This document shows, piece by piece, positions 1 through 8,810 of a DNA stretch of 26,085 nucleotides; positions within the stretch are counted from its first letter, which is position 1; the number at the start of each line of letters is the position of its first letter. Under the pieces are notes generated by a model, which was not told the origin of the DNA, searched no databases, and worked only from the letters and a program-made list of their open reading frames with translations. The DNA is from Prolixibacteraceae bacterium (GTDB lineage Bacteria; Bacteroidota; Bacteroidia; Bacteroidales; Prolixibacteraceae). The translations under genes were made by a program, and so were the position numbers. The stretch is from NCBI GenBank assembly GCA_016930735.1, contig JAFGGF010000202.1, forward strand, positions 1 to 26,085. The letters run 5' to 3'.

Positions 1-1043
1 ATAACCAGAAAACCGCCTTCCAGCAGGTTGGTTGAAATGGTTCCCGTTGTACGGCTGATCAAATCAGACTGGTCATAAAATTTCTCAATACTGACTCCTT
101 CGGGAAGGTTTTTGTTGATCGACGCAATTTTGTCTTCAATATCAGAAATCACTTTCCTTCCGTTTCCTCCGCGCAACATCATCACAATTCCGGTAATAAC
201 TTCACCTTTGCCATCTTTGGTAACTCCTCCCTGCCGAATCTGCTGTCCTTCAACAACTTCGCCAATGTCCTTAATAAAAACAGGTTTGTTATTAATATTT
301 TTTACGATAATATTCCGAATATCATCCATACTGGTAATCTGCCCGAATCCACGAATGATATATTGTTCCCGGTTATGCTCAATATAATTTCCACCTGAAA
401 CACTGTTGTTAGATTCAATTGCATTTAACACTTCAGGTATTCCGATACCATAAATTCTCAGTGATCCGGGCTGAACAATAACATCGTATTGTTTAACAAA
501 ACCTCCAAATGAATTTATTTCAGTCACACCCTGAACTATTTTAAGCTGAGGAGCAATCATCCAGTCCTGAATTTCCCTCAATTCAGAAAGGGAATAGTTT
601 TCTCCCTTAACAACATACTGGTATATTTCACCCAACGCTGTTGAAATAGGTCCCAGTCCGGGGCTTGATACATCAGGAGGCAATTCGTCGGTTATTGATT
701 GTAACCGCTGGCTTACAATCTGGCGTGCAAAATATATATCCGTATTTTCATCAAATTCAACAGTTACAGCCGAAAGGCCAAACTGCGAAATGGAACGGAC
801 TTCTGCAACATTGGGGAGCCCGTTCATTGCGGTCTCAATTGGATAACTAACCAGTTTTTCGACATCAAAAGGTGAGTACCTGCCAGCTTTTGTAATAATC
901 AGAACCTGAACCGGTGTAACATCGGGCAAAGAATTTATGGGTAGGTTAATCAACGAAAAATACCCTCCTACGGCCATTAATACTATCAGAGAAAGTGCAA
1001 CGAATTTTTGCCTAACACTAAATGATACGATTTTTTCAAGCAT
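1..1043 (-). CDS. CusA/CzcA-type heavy-metal RND efflux pump (partial; C-terminal part beyond the left edge)
   Basis: Inner-membrane proton-driven pump of a tripartite efflux system. I read it in the minus frame from the ATG at 1043 (MLEKIVSFSVRQKFVAL); about 347 residues lie in the window, roughly a third of the usual length of about 1,030. Visible are TM1 (about residues 12-30), the hallmark LPDVTPVQV segment, YPIETAMNGLP, RSISQFGLSAVTVEF and GLGPISTALGEIYQY, which fit the heavy-metal (HME) branch better than the AcrB drug branch. The frame stays open to position 1 and ends just before the expected TM2. It begins 18 nt after the adaptor stop, so it is the last visible gene of the efflux operon. 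Metal specificity (copper/silver versus cobalt/zinc/cadmium) cannot be decided because the TM4 charged residues are outside the window. Confidence 0.93.
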   Translation of the reverse strand, partial: MLEKIVSFSVRQKFVALSLIVLMAVGGYFSLINLPINSLPDVTPVQVLIITKAGRYSPFDVEKLVSYPIETAMNGLPNVAEVRSISQFGLSAVTVEFDENTDIYFARQIVSQRLQSITDELPPDVSSPGLGPISTALGEIYQYVVKGENYSLSELREIQDWMIAPQLKIVQGVTEINSFGGFVKQYDVIVQPGSLRIYGIGIPEVLNAIESNNSVSGGNYIEHNREQYIIRGFGQITSMDDIRNIIVKNINNKPVFIKDIGEVVEGQQIRQGGVTKDGKGEVITGIVMMLRGGNGRKVISDIEDKIASINKNLPEGVSIEKFYDQSDLISRTTGTISTNLLEGGFLV

Positions 1044-1061
1044 TTGTACGGTTTTTACAGG

Positions 1062-2264
1062 TTACTCTTCAGAAATAATATCAACCCTTGACAAGGCTTT
1101 CAAACTAAAAACATTCGATACTGCTATTTTTTCATTTTCATAAAGGCCAGAGGCAACAAATACAATATTATCGCTGATTTCTTCAACCGAAATGGGACGT
1201 TTTTCATAGATATCTTCGGCTTTTTTTACAAAAACAACTGCCTGGTTTCCGTCATAAGTCAAGGCAGATAAAGGTATGGCAATAACTTCTTTCTGAGTTT
1301 CTGAAACAATAGTAAGCCTGAGATTTTCTCCGGGTTTTGGCCATCCGCCAACCGATGGTAAAAGGATATTTATTACAACTGAACGGCTGGCTTCATCCAG
1401 GCCGGGATTAATTGAGGTAATTGTAGCCAAAAGATCATCTTCCTTTTGTTCTCTTTTGGTTATAAAAACTTTATTCCCTGTTGAAATCATTGGAGCATCA
1501 CCCGGAGAAACATAACCACGGATTAATACTTCCCGGATATCCAAAACGCGTGAAAGGTTTTCGAGTGCATTAACCGACTGCCCCAGTTCTATAAAGTTTG
1601 ATTCAATAATACCTGTGATAGGAGAATAAATTTTTAATGTCGGGTCAAAATTATTATCACTTCGGTATGTTTCAATTTCAGCATCGGTAACTCCAATGGC
1701 CTTCAATTTTGCATACGACGATTTTTGTGACGCCAATGCCCTTTGATAATCAGATGTTGCCCTTTCGAGTTCACTGGCAGAACTAATGGTTTCTTCCACC
1801 AGTTGTTTTACTCTTGCCAAACGCATCGACTGAAAACTTTCTTCAGCATTTGCCTGCAGATATTCTGAAACCAGGGTACCAAATTCCAGGCTTTGGATAT
1901 GGAATAATTCCTGCCCCTTATTCACCCAGCTTCCCTCATTGGCATGTATACTTATTACCTGTCCGTTAATAGGAGTACTGATTATACTTACATGGTCAGG
2001 TGCCGGATAAACCACTCCGGGGGCTGTAATCTCATAATCAACGAGGCTGCTTTTTACACTTTCAGTTTGAATTGAGAGTTCATTCTGTTCCTTTGCGGAA
2101 AGCTTAACCTGAACCACTCTTTCAGATGCAGAGCTTAACGACGGCGGAAGATCACTTCCTGTGGGTGTATTGATTTCTTTTTCAGTTTTACCCGAATTGC
2201 AGCTGTTAATTAAAAATATTAAAACAGCTAATGCACAAATAGTTAATGTTGATTTTATATTCAT
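1062..2264 (-). CDS. RND efflux periplasmic adaptor lipoprotein (CusB/CzcB family)
   Basis: Membrane-fusion protein linking the RND pump to the outer-membrane channel. The 400-residue product has a hydrophobic signal and a lipobox ending at Cys22 (LINSC), so it is probably anchored as a lipoprotein. Further on come a barrel-sandwich segment (PAPDHVSIISTPINGQV and NEGSWVNKGQELFHI, about 86-123), a helical hairpin rich in Glu/Ala/Gln (about 135-195), the second half of the lipoyl-like domain (IYSPITGIIES) and a beta-barrel plus membrane-proximal domain to the C terminus. The length is normal. No His-rich metal-binding extension is present, unlike some CzcB proteins. It sits 18 nt from both neighbours and is certainly co-transcribed with them. 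A purine-rich AGGAAAA lies just before the ATG. Confidence 0.93.
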   Translation of the reverse strand: MNIKSTLTICALAVLIFLINSCNSGKTEKEINTPTGSDLPPSLSSASERVVQVKLSAKEQNELSIQTESVKSSLVDYEITAPGVVYPAPDHVSIISTPINGQVISIHANEGSWVNKGQELFHIQSLEFGTLVSEYLQANAEESFQSMRLARVKQLVEETISSASELERATSDYQRALASQKSSYAKLKAIGVTDAEIETYRSDNNFDPTLKIYSPITGIIESNFIELGQSVNALENLSRVLDIREVLIRGYVSPGDAPMISTGNKVFITKREQKEDDLLATITSINPGLDEASRSVVINILLPSVGGWPKPGENLRLTIVSETQKEVIAIPLSALTYDGNQAVVFVKKAEDIYEKRPISVEEISDNIVFVASGLYENEKIAVSNVFSLKALSRVDIISEE

Positions 2265-2282
2265 TTTTCCTGGTTTTTTATA

Positions 2283-3527
2283 TTAGTAGATCAATTCCCT
2301 GTCAAGAAATTTTTCGAGGGCTGCAAGTTGCAGGTAATAATCACGTAAAGCCGACAAGTAACGTTGCTCACTTTTCAGGTAGGTTTGCTGGGCGTTCAGT
2401 AATTCCAGCAAATCGATTTCTCCCAGCTGATATGCTTTTAATGACATGCTTTGAAGTTTGGTTGCCTTTTCTTTCATAGAAGAATTATATCGCTGAACGA
2501 TTGAACGGCTGACAGAATAATTATGCCAGGCATATTCAATCTGTTTTTTCATATTTAATTTAATTTCATTTTGCCACCATAAAATTTCATCTCTTTGAGC
2601 CGATGCAATCTGAATTTTCCCTTTTTGTTCAAAAGGAAGCCAAAGGGGTAATTTTAATCCTACTTCAAAACCGTTAAAATTATATCCTCCACCGTAATCC
2701 TGTTTATACAGGCTAAGCCTGATATCAGGTAAAATATTACTTTTAGCTTCTTTTAAAGAAAAATCAGTGGATTTCAATCTGTGAACAGAAGCTTTAAAAT
2801 CAGGTTGTTCTTCCTGAACTGCCAAAGCCTGAATCTGTGAGATATCAATATCGGAAGCAAAAAGAGTATCGGCAAACTGGATGGAATATTTCTGCTGGTC
2901 AACCGGTAAGCCCATCAAATTAAATAATCCATACCGGGCCTGGTGCAGCAACCATTCCGACTGGTCAAGGTCATTTTTTGCTTCATCAAGTTGTAATTCG
3001 GCGTTAACCAGGTCAATGCCATTTCCCATTCCTGTTTCAAACTTTGTAAAAACAGCATTATACAAATCCTGTGAAATTTTCAACTGGTTTTGCCTTGACT
3101 TCTGCAGGTATAAAGCATATAAAACTTCAATATATTTACTTTTAACATCAGCCTTAATAACCCTTTCTCTGGCTTTTATCAGTTGAGCCTGCGCTTCAGC
3201 TTCCTGCTTAAATGCTTTAATTCGATAAGCTGCAGTAAGAGGAAAATCAAATTCCTGTGAAACCGTGATCCTTTTTTCAGCAAAAGGACTTACCGGGTCA
3301 GAATTTATCCCCTCTTTAAAATAGCTGAATTCAGTTGGATTAATACCTGTTTCCATTCGCCAGGCATTTTCTTTTTGTTTCAACTGTGCCCTCATCTGGT
3401 TCAATTCAGCATTGTTCCCCAAAGCTGAATTAACGGCATCAGTTATTGTCAGTTGATTTTCTTGTGAAAATACTGCTATACTGAACAATAATGAACAGAT
3501 CAGAAGAATTGGTTTTTTATTTTTCAT
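2283..3527 (-). CDS. TolC-family outer-membrane efflux protein (CzcC/CusC-like)
   Basis: Outer-membrane channel of the efflux system. The 414-residue product has a signal peptide (MKNKKPILLICSLLFSIAVFSQ, likely cleaved after the FSQ) followed by the two alternating helical/beta repeats of the OEP fold. The first helices carry LTITDAVNSALGNNAELNQM; the second repeat begins near DFKASVHRLKSTDFSLKEAKSNILPDIRLSL and ends in a long helix (SLKAYQLGEIDLLELLNAQQTYL) typical of the family. It is the first gene of the operon with adaptor and pump. Upstream is a 227-nt gap in which I could not find a clean promoter. Induction by metals is expected from the family, but no regulator gene is adjacent. Confidence 0.93.
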   Translation of the reverse strand: MKNKKPILLICSLLFSIAVFSQENQLTITDAVNSALGNNAELNQMRAQLKQKENAWRMETGINPTEFSYFKEGINSDPVSPFAEKRITVSQEFDFPLTAAYRIKAFKQEAEAQAQLIKARERVIKADVKSKYIEVLYALYLQKSRQNQLKISQDLYNAVFTKFETGMGNGIDLVNAELQLDEAKNDLDQSEWLLHQARYGLFNLMGLPVDQQKYSIQFADTLFASDIDISQIQALAVQEEQPDFKASVHRLKSTDFSLKEAKSNILPDIRLSLYKQDYGGGYNFNGFEVGLKLPLWLPFEQKGKIQIASAQRDEILWWQNEIKLNMKKQIEYAWHNYSVSRSIVQRYNSSMKEKATKLQSMSLKAYQLGEIDLLELLNAQQTYLKSEQRYLSALRDYYLQLAALEKFLDRELIY

Positions 3528-3754
3528 GTGTCAGAATATATAAATTAAAGAAATCCTGAAAATTCATCCTGCTATCAGTAGAATTAATTCAGAGCATATC
3601 TCAAAATATATCGAACTATTAAGCAATCAAGTTACAAATTTGTTTAAAATGATCCCGCTTTTTTGCACACATTTAAACATTAGAATTATTTAATACACAT
3701 GATTATGAATTCCTGGCCGCTGGGGGACTGTTTTTTATTTGATACAAACTCCGG
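3528..3754. other. 227-nt intergenic gap upstream of the efflux operon
   Basis: AT-rich gap between the CPBP protease stop and the TolC-like start. On the minus strand there is a TATATTTTG around 3600-3610 that resembles a Bacteroidota -7 box with one extra T, but no well-spaced -33 box. I see no hairpin followed by a T run and no small ORF with a convincing start. The promoter of the efflux operon most likely lies here. Confidence 0.4.
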
Positions 3755-4687
3755 TTAACTTTTGCTGCCGGGTTCCATCCTGTTTTGCCTGTAGATCAGA
3801 TAAAACAACGCAGATGATAAGACCAGGCTGATAATGGCAACATACAAACTTTCGGAAGTCGAACCAATTTCTTCAATTGCCGGGTCGATTTTCTCCTGGC
3901 TCACCATCCACATTCCGATAACAGCCGCAGCATTATTTATAAAATGTGCAATAATAGGCAACCACATTGAACCGCTCCAAACCAGTAAATAGCCAAACAT
4001 TAAACCAAGGAGGAACCGAGGTAAAAATCCATAAAACTGCAGATGAAATGCACTAAAAATAAAAGCAGAAATCCAAACTCCCAAATGGACATTTTTTGTC
4101 AATTCTGCAAAAATTTTCTGGATGACACCCCTGAAAAGCAACTCCTCCCCAATTGCCGGGAGGAACGCAATCATAAACAAATTAAATATTAATCCCTGAA
4201 TTGTTTTAACATCAAGAAATGCTTCAGTTAGTACAGCCGCTTTGTCTTCAGCTGAACGCATCCAGTCTTCCAGCCACGAAAGCCACTCAGGGAAAACCAT
4301 TTTAGCATTTAAACTTCCGATAAAATTAATAGCCGGATTTGCAAAAAAGATCAACAGGATTACCAATACTACAGTTAATCCGCTTAATTTTTTATTTAAA
4401 TATAGGTATTCGGCAATTTTCCCTTTAAACAACCAGGCAATGATAAACGGTGGAATAATAAATAATCCGATTGATTGTACAACCTGAAAATATTTAAGAA
4501 TCCTGACACTTTCCGGATTTGACATGTCATCCAATGTTGGTAAGGCTGTAACTGAATCGATCCCGAAAAGCGGAATGGCTATAATAACCGAACCAACCAT
4601 AAAAATAATAAAACAAACTATTATGATAAAAACAGATAAAATGAGTTGAGAAAAAGGGTGTGAACCCCGGAATGCTGTAAATGCCAT
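3755..4687 (-). CDS. CPBP-family intramembrane metalloprotease (CAAX protease/bacteriocin-processing type)
   Basis: Polytopic inner-membrane protein of 310 residues with about seven or eight hydrophobic segments (about 14-40, 66-86, 102-122, 164-180, 203-215, 222-240, 243-262, 280-298). The ABI/CPBP catalytic motifs are all present: E181-E182-x3-R186 (GEELLFRG), H215 in FSAFHLQFYG and H248-x3-N in HFINNAAAV. These residues bind a metal and hydrolyse peptide bonds within the membrane in CAAX-processing relatives. The substrate is unknown. The gene lies 76 nt after the response-regulator gene and has a perfect TATCTTTGC box in that gap, so it can be transcribed on its own. The start is the only plausible ATG before the first membrane helix. 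Confidence 0.9.
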   Translation of the reverse strand: MAFTAFRGSHPFSQLILSVFIIIVCFIIFMVGSVIIAIPLFGIDSVTALPTLDDMSNPESVRILKYFQVVQSIGLFIIPPFIIAWLFKGKIAEYLYLNKKLSGLTVVLVILLIFFANPAINFIGSLNAKMVFPEWLSWLEDWMRSAEDKAAVLTEAFLDVKTIQGLIFNLFMIAFLPAIGEELLFRGVIQKIFAELTKNVHLGVWISAFIFSAFHLQFYGFLPRFLLGLMFGYLLVWSGSMWLPIIAHFINNAAAVIGMWMVSQEKIDPAIEEIGSTSESLYVAIISLVLSSALFYLIYRQNRMEPGSKS

Positions 4688-4708
4688 ATCGTTCTATAAG
4701 TGTTTGTG

Positions 4709-4716
4709 CAAAGATA
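4709..4716 (-). promoter_or_regulatory. Candidate -7 promoter element for the CPBP protease
   Basis: The minus strand reads TATCTTTGC, a perfect match to the Bacteroidota TAnnTTTG(C) -7 element, 22 nt before the ATG at 4687. No TTTG -33 box is visible at the right distance. The core match and its position are seen; promoter activity is inferred. Confidence 0.4.
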
Positions 4717-4763
4717 AATTTTTACAGGATTCGACTTAGGTCATTGATTTATTTTTTGTCATA

Positions 4764-5519
4764 TTACCTTCCCAGCCATTCCTTAAATTCTTTTATTCGC
4801 TCACGGCTGACAATGATATCATTTCCGGCAGGAGGAACAATTTCAAGTTTTAAACGGTTATTAAAATAGGCATGAATTTTTTTTATTGAATCGAAGTTAA
4901 TCAAAAATTTCCTGTTGATCCTGAAAAATTTTTCCGGGTCAAGAACTCCGGAAAGCAGATCAATAGACAGGTCAACCGGGAATCGTGTATTTTCGAAAGA
5001 ATAGGCAAATGTAATCCCTTCATCAGAAATAAACCAGGCAATATCTTCACTTTTAACCGATTGGTATTTATCGCCCAGTTTTATCAGGAACCTTTTTTTA
5101 ATATCCGGGGTTTCTTTCTGAAGTATCTTTCTGAGCAAATCACTTTCAGGTTGCACAAACATTTCTTTAAACGACAGGAATTTATCAAGAGCTGTTTTAA
5201 TATCATTATAATCATAAGGTTTAACAAGGTAATCGATGCTGTTTAATTCGAATGATCGAAGGGCAAATTCATTAAAGGCAGTAGTAAATATTACCGGAGC
5301 TTTCACTTTCACTTTTTCATACATCTCAAAACAGTTCCCATCGTTAAGTAAAATATCCTGAAAGATCAAATCTGGCACCGGATTCCGTTTAAACCACTCT
5401 ATCCCTTTTTTAACTGAACTGATCACTTCCAGAACATTCAGTTCAGGATCGTATTTTTTTAATAGCTGGATCAATCTTGTCGCAGTATGTTTTTCATCTT
5501 CAAAAATCAAAACGTTCAT
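4764..5519 (-). CDS. LytTR-family response regulator
   Basis: Cytoplasmic DNA-binding regulator of 251 residues. The receiver domain (1-120) has the acidic pair E7/D8, the phospho-acceptor D55 (LIFQDILL), the switch T80 and K100 (YLVKPY). The LytTR domain (about 143-250) carries the family's RINRKFLINFDSIKKI segment and ends with the SRERIKEFKEWLG helix. Its start lies inside the last 20 nt of the upstream kinase gene, so the two are translationally coupled and form a two-component pair of the LytS/LytR (YehU/YpdA) type. Target genes are not evident. It is the last gene of a six-gene run starting with a START-domain protein. Confidence 0.94.
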   Translation of the reverse strand: MNVLIFEDEKHTATRLIQLLKKYDPELNVLEVISSVKKGIEWFKRNPVPDLIFQDILLNDGNCFEMYEKVKVKAPVIFTTAFNEFALRSFELNSIDYLVKPYDYNDIKTALDKFLSFKEMFVQPESDLLRKILQKETPDIKKRFLIKLGDKYQSVKSEDIAWFISDEGITFAYSFENTRFPVDLSIDLLSGVLDPEKFFRINRKFLINFDSIKKIHAYFNNRLKLEIVPPAGNDIIVSRERIKEFKEWLGR

Positions 5520-6564
5520 AATCAGAATTATTTAACATAGGTAGTTTTACAATAAATTCAGAACCTGTATTTTCAATTATAATCTTCTTTTTTGCAATCA
5601 GTTCAAAACGTTTGCTAATATTTTTCAGACCCTGTTTTGTTGAACTTTCAAAAACAGTTCTCAGGTTCAGGTTATTTTTTACTACAACACAGTTATTGTC
5701 TCTTTCAATTGTTATTATAAGTGGTTCATCAGGATCGTATTTATTGTGGTTAACCGCATTTTCAACCAACATTTGAAGTGTTGCCGGTGGAATGTAATAA
5801 GTATCTGTATCGGACTGGGTCAACCTGTTATTCAAAGAAATTCCTTCATCCAGCCTGGTTTTAATCAGAAAAAAATACGATTCAAGGAACCGGATCTCTT
5901 CGGAAAGAGAAACAAGGTAAAATTCATTTTTTTCAATTATATAACGTAAAGTACGTGATAAATTGACAATAAACTCTGAGGAAAGGTCAGCATCTTTGTA
6001 AACAAGAGAAGATAAAACGCTGAGGTTATTAAATAAAAAATGAGGTTCGATCTGGGCTTTTAGAGCACGGTATTGAGCCAGGGCATTTTCTTTTTCCTGT
6101 TGCTCAACTTTTAATAAACCAGTCTGTAATTCTTTTTGTGAATTAAAGTATCCGTCAAAACCGATTATCATTAAATATACTCCCAACAATCCGATTGTCA
6201 GTTCGGGATTTAAAATATTTACTCCTTCCCATTCGTAACCAAATAAATATAAATCGCCATAACGATACAGAAAACTAAAACTCAAAACCAAAATATATCC
6301 AAAAACCAGATGTAATAAAGCCTGAAAAAGCAACCTGTTGAAATTCTTTCTGACATTCTTCAACCATTTTAATACGATATTATTAAACCAGCTTGCCAGC
6401 ACCCAGATAAAATAACCATATCCAATAAAAAATGCTGTAAATAAAAAACTCCTTACGTTTAATTCAAAAGGTCCGTTGGGAAACGACTGGTCAAAACTTT
6501 TAAATATCACCTGGACAAAAAAGATTAAAAACAGCCTTAACCAAAGTTTATTAATACGTGCCAT
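5500..6564 (-). CDS. LytS-type sensor histidine kinase (His_kinase/HATPase_c)
   Basis: Membrane sensor kinase of 354 residues with four predicted N-terminal helices (about 8-22, 38-60, 78-100, 122-136) and no sizeable periplasmic domain, followed by a short coiled coil (about 143-168). The phospho-accepting H175 sits in the family motif IEPHFLFNNLSVL. The ATPase part has the N box around N269 (LVENAVNHNKYD) and the G box KQGLKNISKRF (310-320). Such kinases sense signals within or near the membrane and phosphorylate LytTR regulators. It overlaps the cognate regulator by 20 nt and begins 12 nt after an extended-SDR gene, so its expression is tied to the lipid/SDR operon upstream. Confidence 0.94.
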   Translation of the reverse strand: MARINKLWLRLFLIFFVQVIFKSFDQSFPNGPFELNVRSFLFTAFFIGYGYFIWVLASWFNNIVLKWLKNVRKNFNRLLFQALLHLVFGYILVLSFSFLYRYGDLYLFGYEWEGVNILNPELTIGLLGVYLMIIGFDGYFNSQKELQTGLLKVEQQEKENALAQYRALKAQIEPHFLFNNLSVLSSLVYKDADLSSEFIVNLSRTLRYIIEKNEFYLVSLSEEIRFLESYFFLIKTRLDEGISLNNRLTQSDTDTYYIPPATLQMLVENAVNHNKYDPDEPLIITIERDNNCVVVKNNLNLRTVFESSTKQGLKNISKRFELIAKKKIIIENTGSEFIVKLPMLNNSDYERFDF

Positions 6565-6576
6565 AGCTATTATAAA

Positions 6577-7542
6577 TTAACCAATCCCGGCAATCAGTTT
6601 TTTAATTTCCGTTTCTATTGAAGCCAATTTATAACCTATTTCTGAAACCGCCTTAAAAGGATCGTAATAATTTTCAGCACAAAGCATTTTTGCATTGGCC
6701 CGGGTAAGTGCAACCGGGTTATTCACCAGCATTTCAACCAATGAACCCAACGTGCCAAAAAACATCAGCAGTAATTTTGGCAGCTTTATCATTAGCGGAT
6801 AATTTCCTGTTGTATTATTTACAATCTGAAAAAATTCGCGATATGAGAGATTTTCGCCTGCCAGCAAATAGCTTTCCCCTGCTTTTCCATATTTTAAAGC
6901 CTGTATAATACCTTTGGCTACAATTGGAGCACTTACAAAGTTCTTCCCTCCGGGGGGATAAAAAACTACTTTCCGGTTTAACACATACGAGAATATTTTT
7001 CCGCTACTCCGTACGATATCTCCTGAACCAAAAATAAAAGTCGGATTTACAACCACCGGGTTAAAACCGTTTTTATTTGTTTCATTCAAAACCATTTGTT
7101 GTGCAATATATTTACTGTAAGCATAACCTGATTCTCTTAACCAGGGCATAAAAGGTATTTTTTCATTCCCCGGATTTGACCTGGGCCCGTTTCCGAAACA
7201 ATTTGCCGTACTTACATACACAAAACGGCTGATGTGGTAGTTTTTACATGCGTCAATAAAATAACGGGTGCTGTTAATATTTGCCTCCCAAAAGAAGCTT
7301 AAAGATGTTGCCTGAAGAGTTGATGCTGCTGAATGAATTACATAATCACAACCCTTAACAGCATTTTCCACATCTTCCCGATTGGTTATGTTGCCTTCCA
7401 TAATTTCAATATCAATACCTGAAAGTAACTCCAGATTACACCCTTTTCGGACAAAAGCGCATACCTGATATCCTGTGTGGATTAATTCCCTCACAATATA
7501 TGAACCCAATAATCCGTTTGCCCCGCTAACCAATACTTTCAT
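6577..7542 (-). CDS. NAD(P)-dependent epimerase/dehydratase (extended SDR, 3-beta-HSD-like)
   Basis: A 321-residue extended short-chain dehydrogenase. The N-terminal Rossmann motif is SGANGLLGSYI (6-16), the nucleotide-acid segment GNITNRED follows, and the catalytic set is S111/T112 (YVSTANCFG) and Y140-x3-K144 (YAYSK). The mid-region FVSAPIVAKGIIQAL and GESYLLAGENLSYREF resemble sterol/dihydroflavonol-reductase-type proteins rather than nucleotide-sugar epimerases. The substrate is not known; a lipid or isoprenoid alcohol/ketone is a reasonable inference from its START, DUF2062 and SDR neighbours. Its start overlaps the preceding SDR gene by 17 nt, which indicates translational coupling. 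Confidence 0.88.
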   Translation of the reverse strand: MKVLVSGANGLLGSYIVRELIHTGYQVCAFVRKGCNLELLSGIDIEIMEGNITNREDVENAVKGCDYVIHSAASTLQATSLSFFWEANINSTRYFIDACKNYHISRFVYVSTANCFGNGPRSNPGNEKIPFMPWLRESGYAYSKYIAQQMVLNETNKNGFNPVVVNPTFIFGSGDIVRSSGKIFSYVLNRKVVFYPPGGKNFVSAPIVAKGIIQALKYGKAGESYLLAGENLSYREFFQIVNNTTGNYPLMIKLPKLLLMFFGTLGSLVEMLVNNPVALTRANAKMLCAENYYDPFKAVSEIGYKLASIETEIKKLIAGIG

Positions 7543-8365
7543 TACATACCGGATTCTGATTTATAATTGAATTTTCAATTTCCAATTCATTCTTAAGTGA
7601 ATTTTTCATCAATAAGAGTCGAAGCTGAACCGGAATAATTTTCATTAACAGCCAGCTAAGCTTGTTCATGGTTCCCGGAATTATCAGTTTTTTCCCCATC
7701 ATTAACTTTCTGATACAGATTTTTGCTACTTTTTCAACGGGAAGCGTTGTTGACTGAATTAACCTTCCATGATTTTCAATTCGCCGGGTAACTTCCGGAT
7801 TTGTTTTCATTCCACCGGGATGGGCAACACTTACAATTATTCCGGTTTCACGTAACTCGGTACTCAATCCCCGTGAAAATGAATATACAAAAGCTTTTGA
7901 TGCAGGGTAAACTGTTTTATAGGGCATCGGTCCGAATGAAGCCATGCTGGCAATGTTCAGAATATAAGCCCTGGGATTCTTTCTTAATTCCGGTAAAAGC
8001 AGCCGGGTAAGTACAACCAGAGCCCGCATATTCAACAAAACAATCTGGTCGATATATTCGGTTGAAACATTCAAAAATGCTTTGGTGCCTCCAACTCCGG
8101 CATTGTTAATCAGCATATTTACACAAAAACTATTACTGATCCAGGTTGCCAGTTCTTCAACTGACCCGGGCTTTGTTAAATCAGTTTCATAATAGTGGTT
8201 TTTTGTTCGAAATCCTGTCTCCAGTTTGCGGGCAAAAACTTCGATATTTTCTCCCGGAAGTGCAGTAAGGATCAGATTCATTCCCAATCGTGCACATTCG
8301 GTAGCGAAAGCCCTTCCAAGGCCTTTTGCTGCACCTGTAATTATGGTATATTTAATTGCTTTCAT
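7526..8365 (-). CDS. Classical short-chain dehydrogenase/reductase (SDR)
   Basis: A 279-residue oxidoreductase using NAD(H) or NADP(H). The cofactor motif TGAAKGLG lies at 10-17, NNAG at 87-90, the catalytic Ser at 140 (NIASMASFG) and Y153-x3-K157 (YPASK). After the catalytic core comes PGGMKTNPE and a C-terminal extension with a hydrophobic helix (LSWLLMKIIPVQLRLLLM, about 239-256) that suggests membrane association, as in SDRs acting on fatty acyl or sterol substrates. It overlaps DUF2062 upstream by 14 nt and the extended SDR downstream by 17 nt. The substrate is unknown. Confidence 0.92.
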   Translation of the reverse strand: MKAIKYTIITGAAKGLGRAFATECARLGMNLILTALPGENIEVFARKLETGFRTKNHYYETDLTKPGSVEELATWISNSFCVNMLINNAGVGGTKAFLNVSTEYIDQIVLLNMRALVVLTRLLLPELRKNPRAYILNIASMASFGPMPYKTVYPASKAFVYSFSRGLSTELRETGIIVSVAHPGGMKTNPEVTRRIENHGRLIQSTTLPVEKVAKICIRKLMMGKKLIIPGTMNKLSWLLMKIIPVQLRLLLMKNSLKNELEIENSIINQNPVCNESIG

Positions 8366-8810
8366 TTTGTTTTTTATGTTTTCGGTTTAAAATAAAAAGG
8401 GAGATGTGATAGGTTGCAACAGCAGATATAATTCCGGTAAGCAGGCCACCTGCCAGCATCGAAAAAAAAACTTCACTTCCTGCCTGAGCAACGATTTTTA
8501 CAAAACTGAATCCAATTTTTGAAGGGAACTCAAATGCCGCATCAAATCCCAGTATTTTTTTACCCAGCCAGAAATTAAATGCAAAAATAAAAGCTCCTGT
8601 AGCCAGATTTGTATTAAAAACACCGGCAATGGCAGCTGTTTTATTCCAACGCAGGATTGCAGCAATAAACGATGATATGATCATCTGAAATCCGGGAACA
8701 GGCATCATTCCGATAAACGACCCAAGGGCAAAACCCCGTGCAATATTTTCAGGATTGCCTTTCAGATTCAACAACTTTCCGAAAGATTTGTTTTTCAACC
8801 TTATTTTCAT
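8352..8810 (-). CDS. DUF2062-family membrane protein
   Basis: A 152-residue protein of the DUF2062 family, recognised by the GFALGSFIGMMPVPGFQMIISSF region (about 26-48), the following LRWNKTAAIAGVFNTNLAT segment and two further hydrophobic stretches (about 72-88 and 114-142). The C-terminal tail is basic and polar (NRKHKKQNESN). The biochemical role of the family is not established. It is often found beside glycosyltransferase or lipid-related genes, and here sits between a START-domain gene (ATGA stop/start overlap of 4 nt) and an SDR gene. Confidence 0.85.
   Translation of the reverse strand: MKIRLKNKSFGKLLNLKGNPENIARGFALGSFIGMMPVPGFQMIISSFIAAILRWNKTAAIAGVFNTNLATGAFIFAFNFWLGKKILGFDAAFEFPSKIGFSFVKIVAQAGSEVFFSMLAGGLLTGIISAVATYHISLFILNRKHKKQNESN

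Noticed and set aside
1..1043. AcrB/MexB-type multidrug pump
   Set aside because: The LPDVTPVQV, RSISQFGLSAVTVEF and GLGPISTALGEIYQY segments follow the heavy-metal CusA/CzcA branch.
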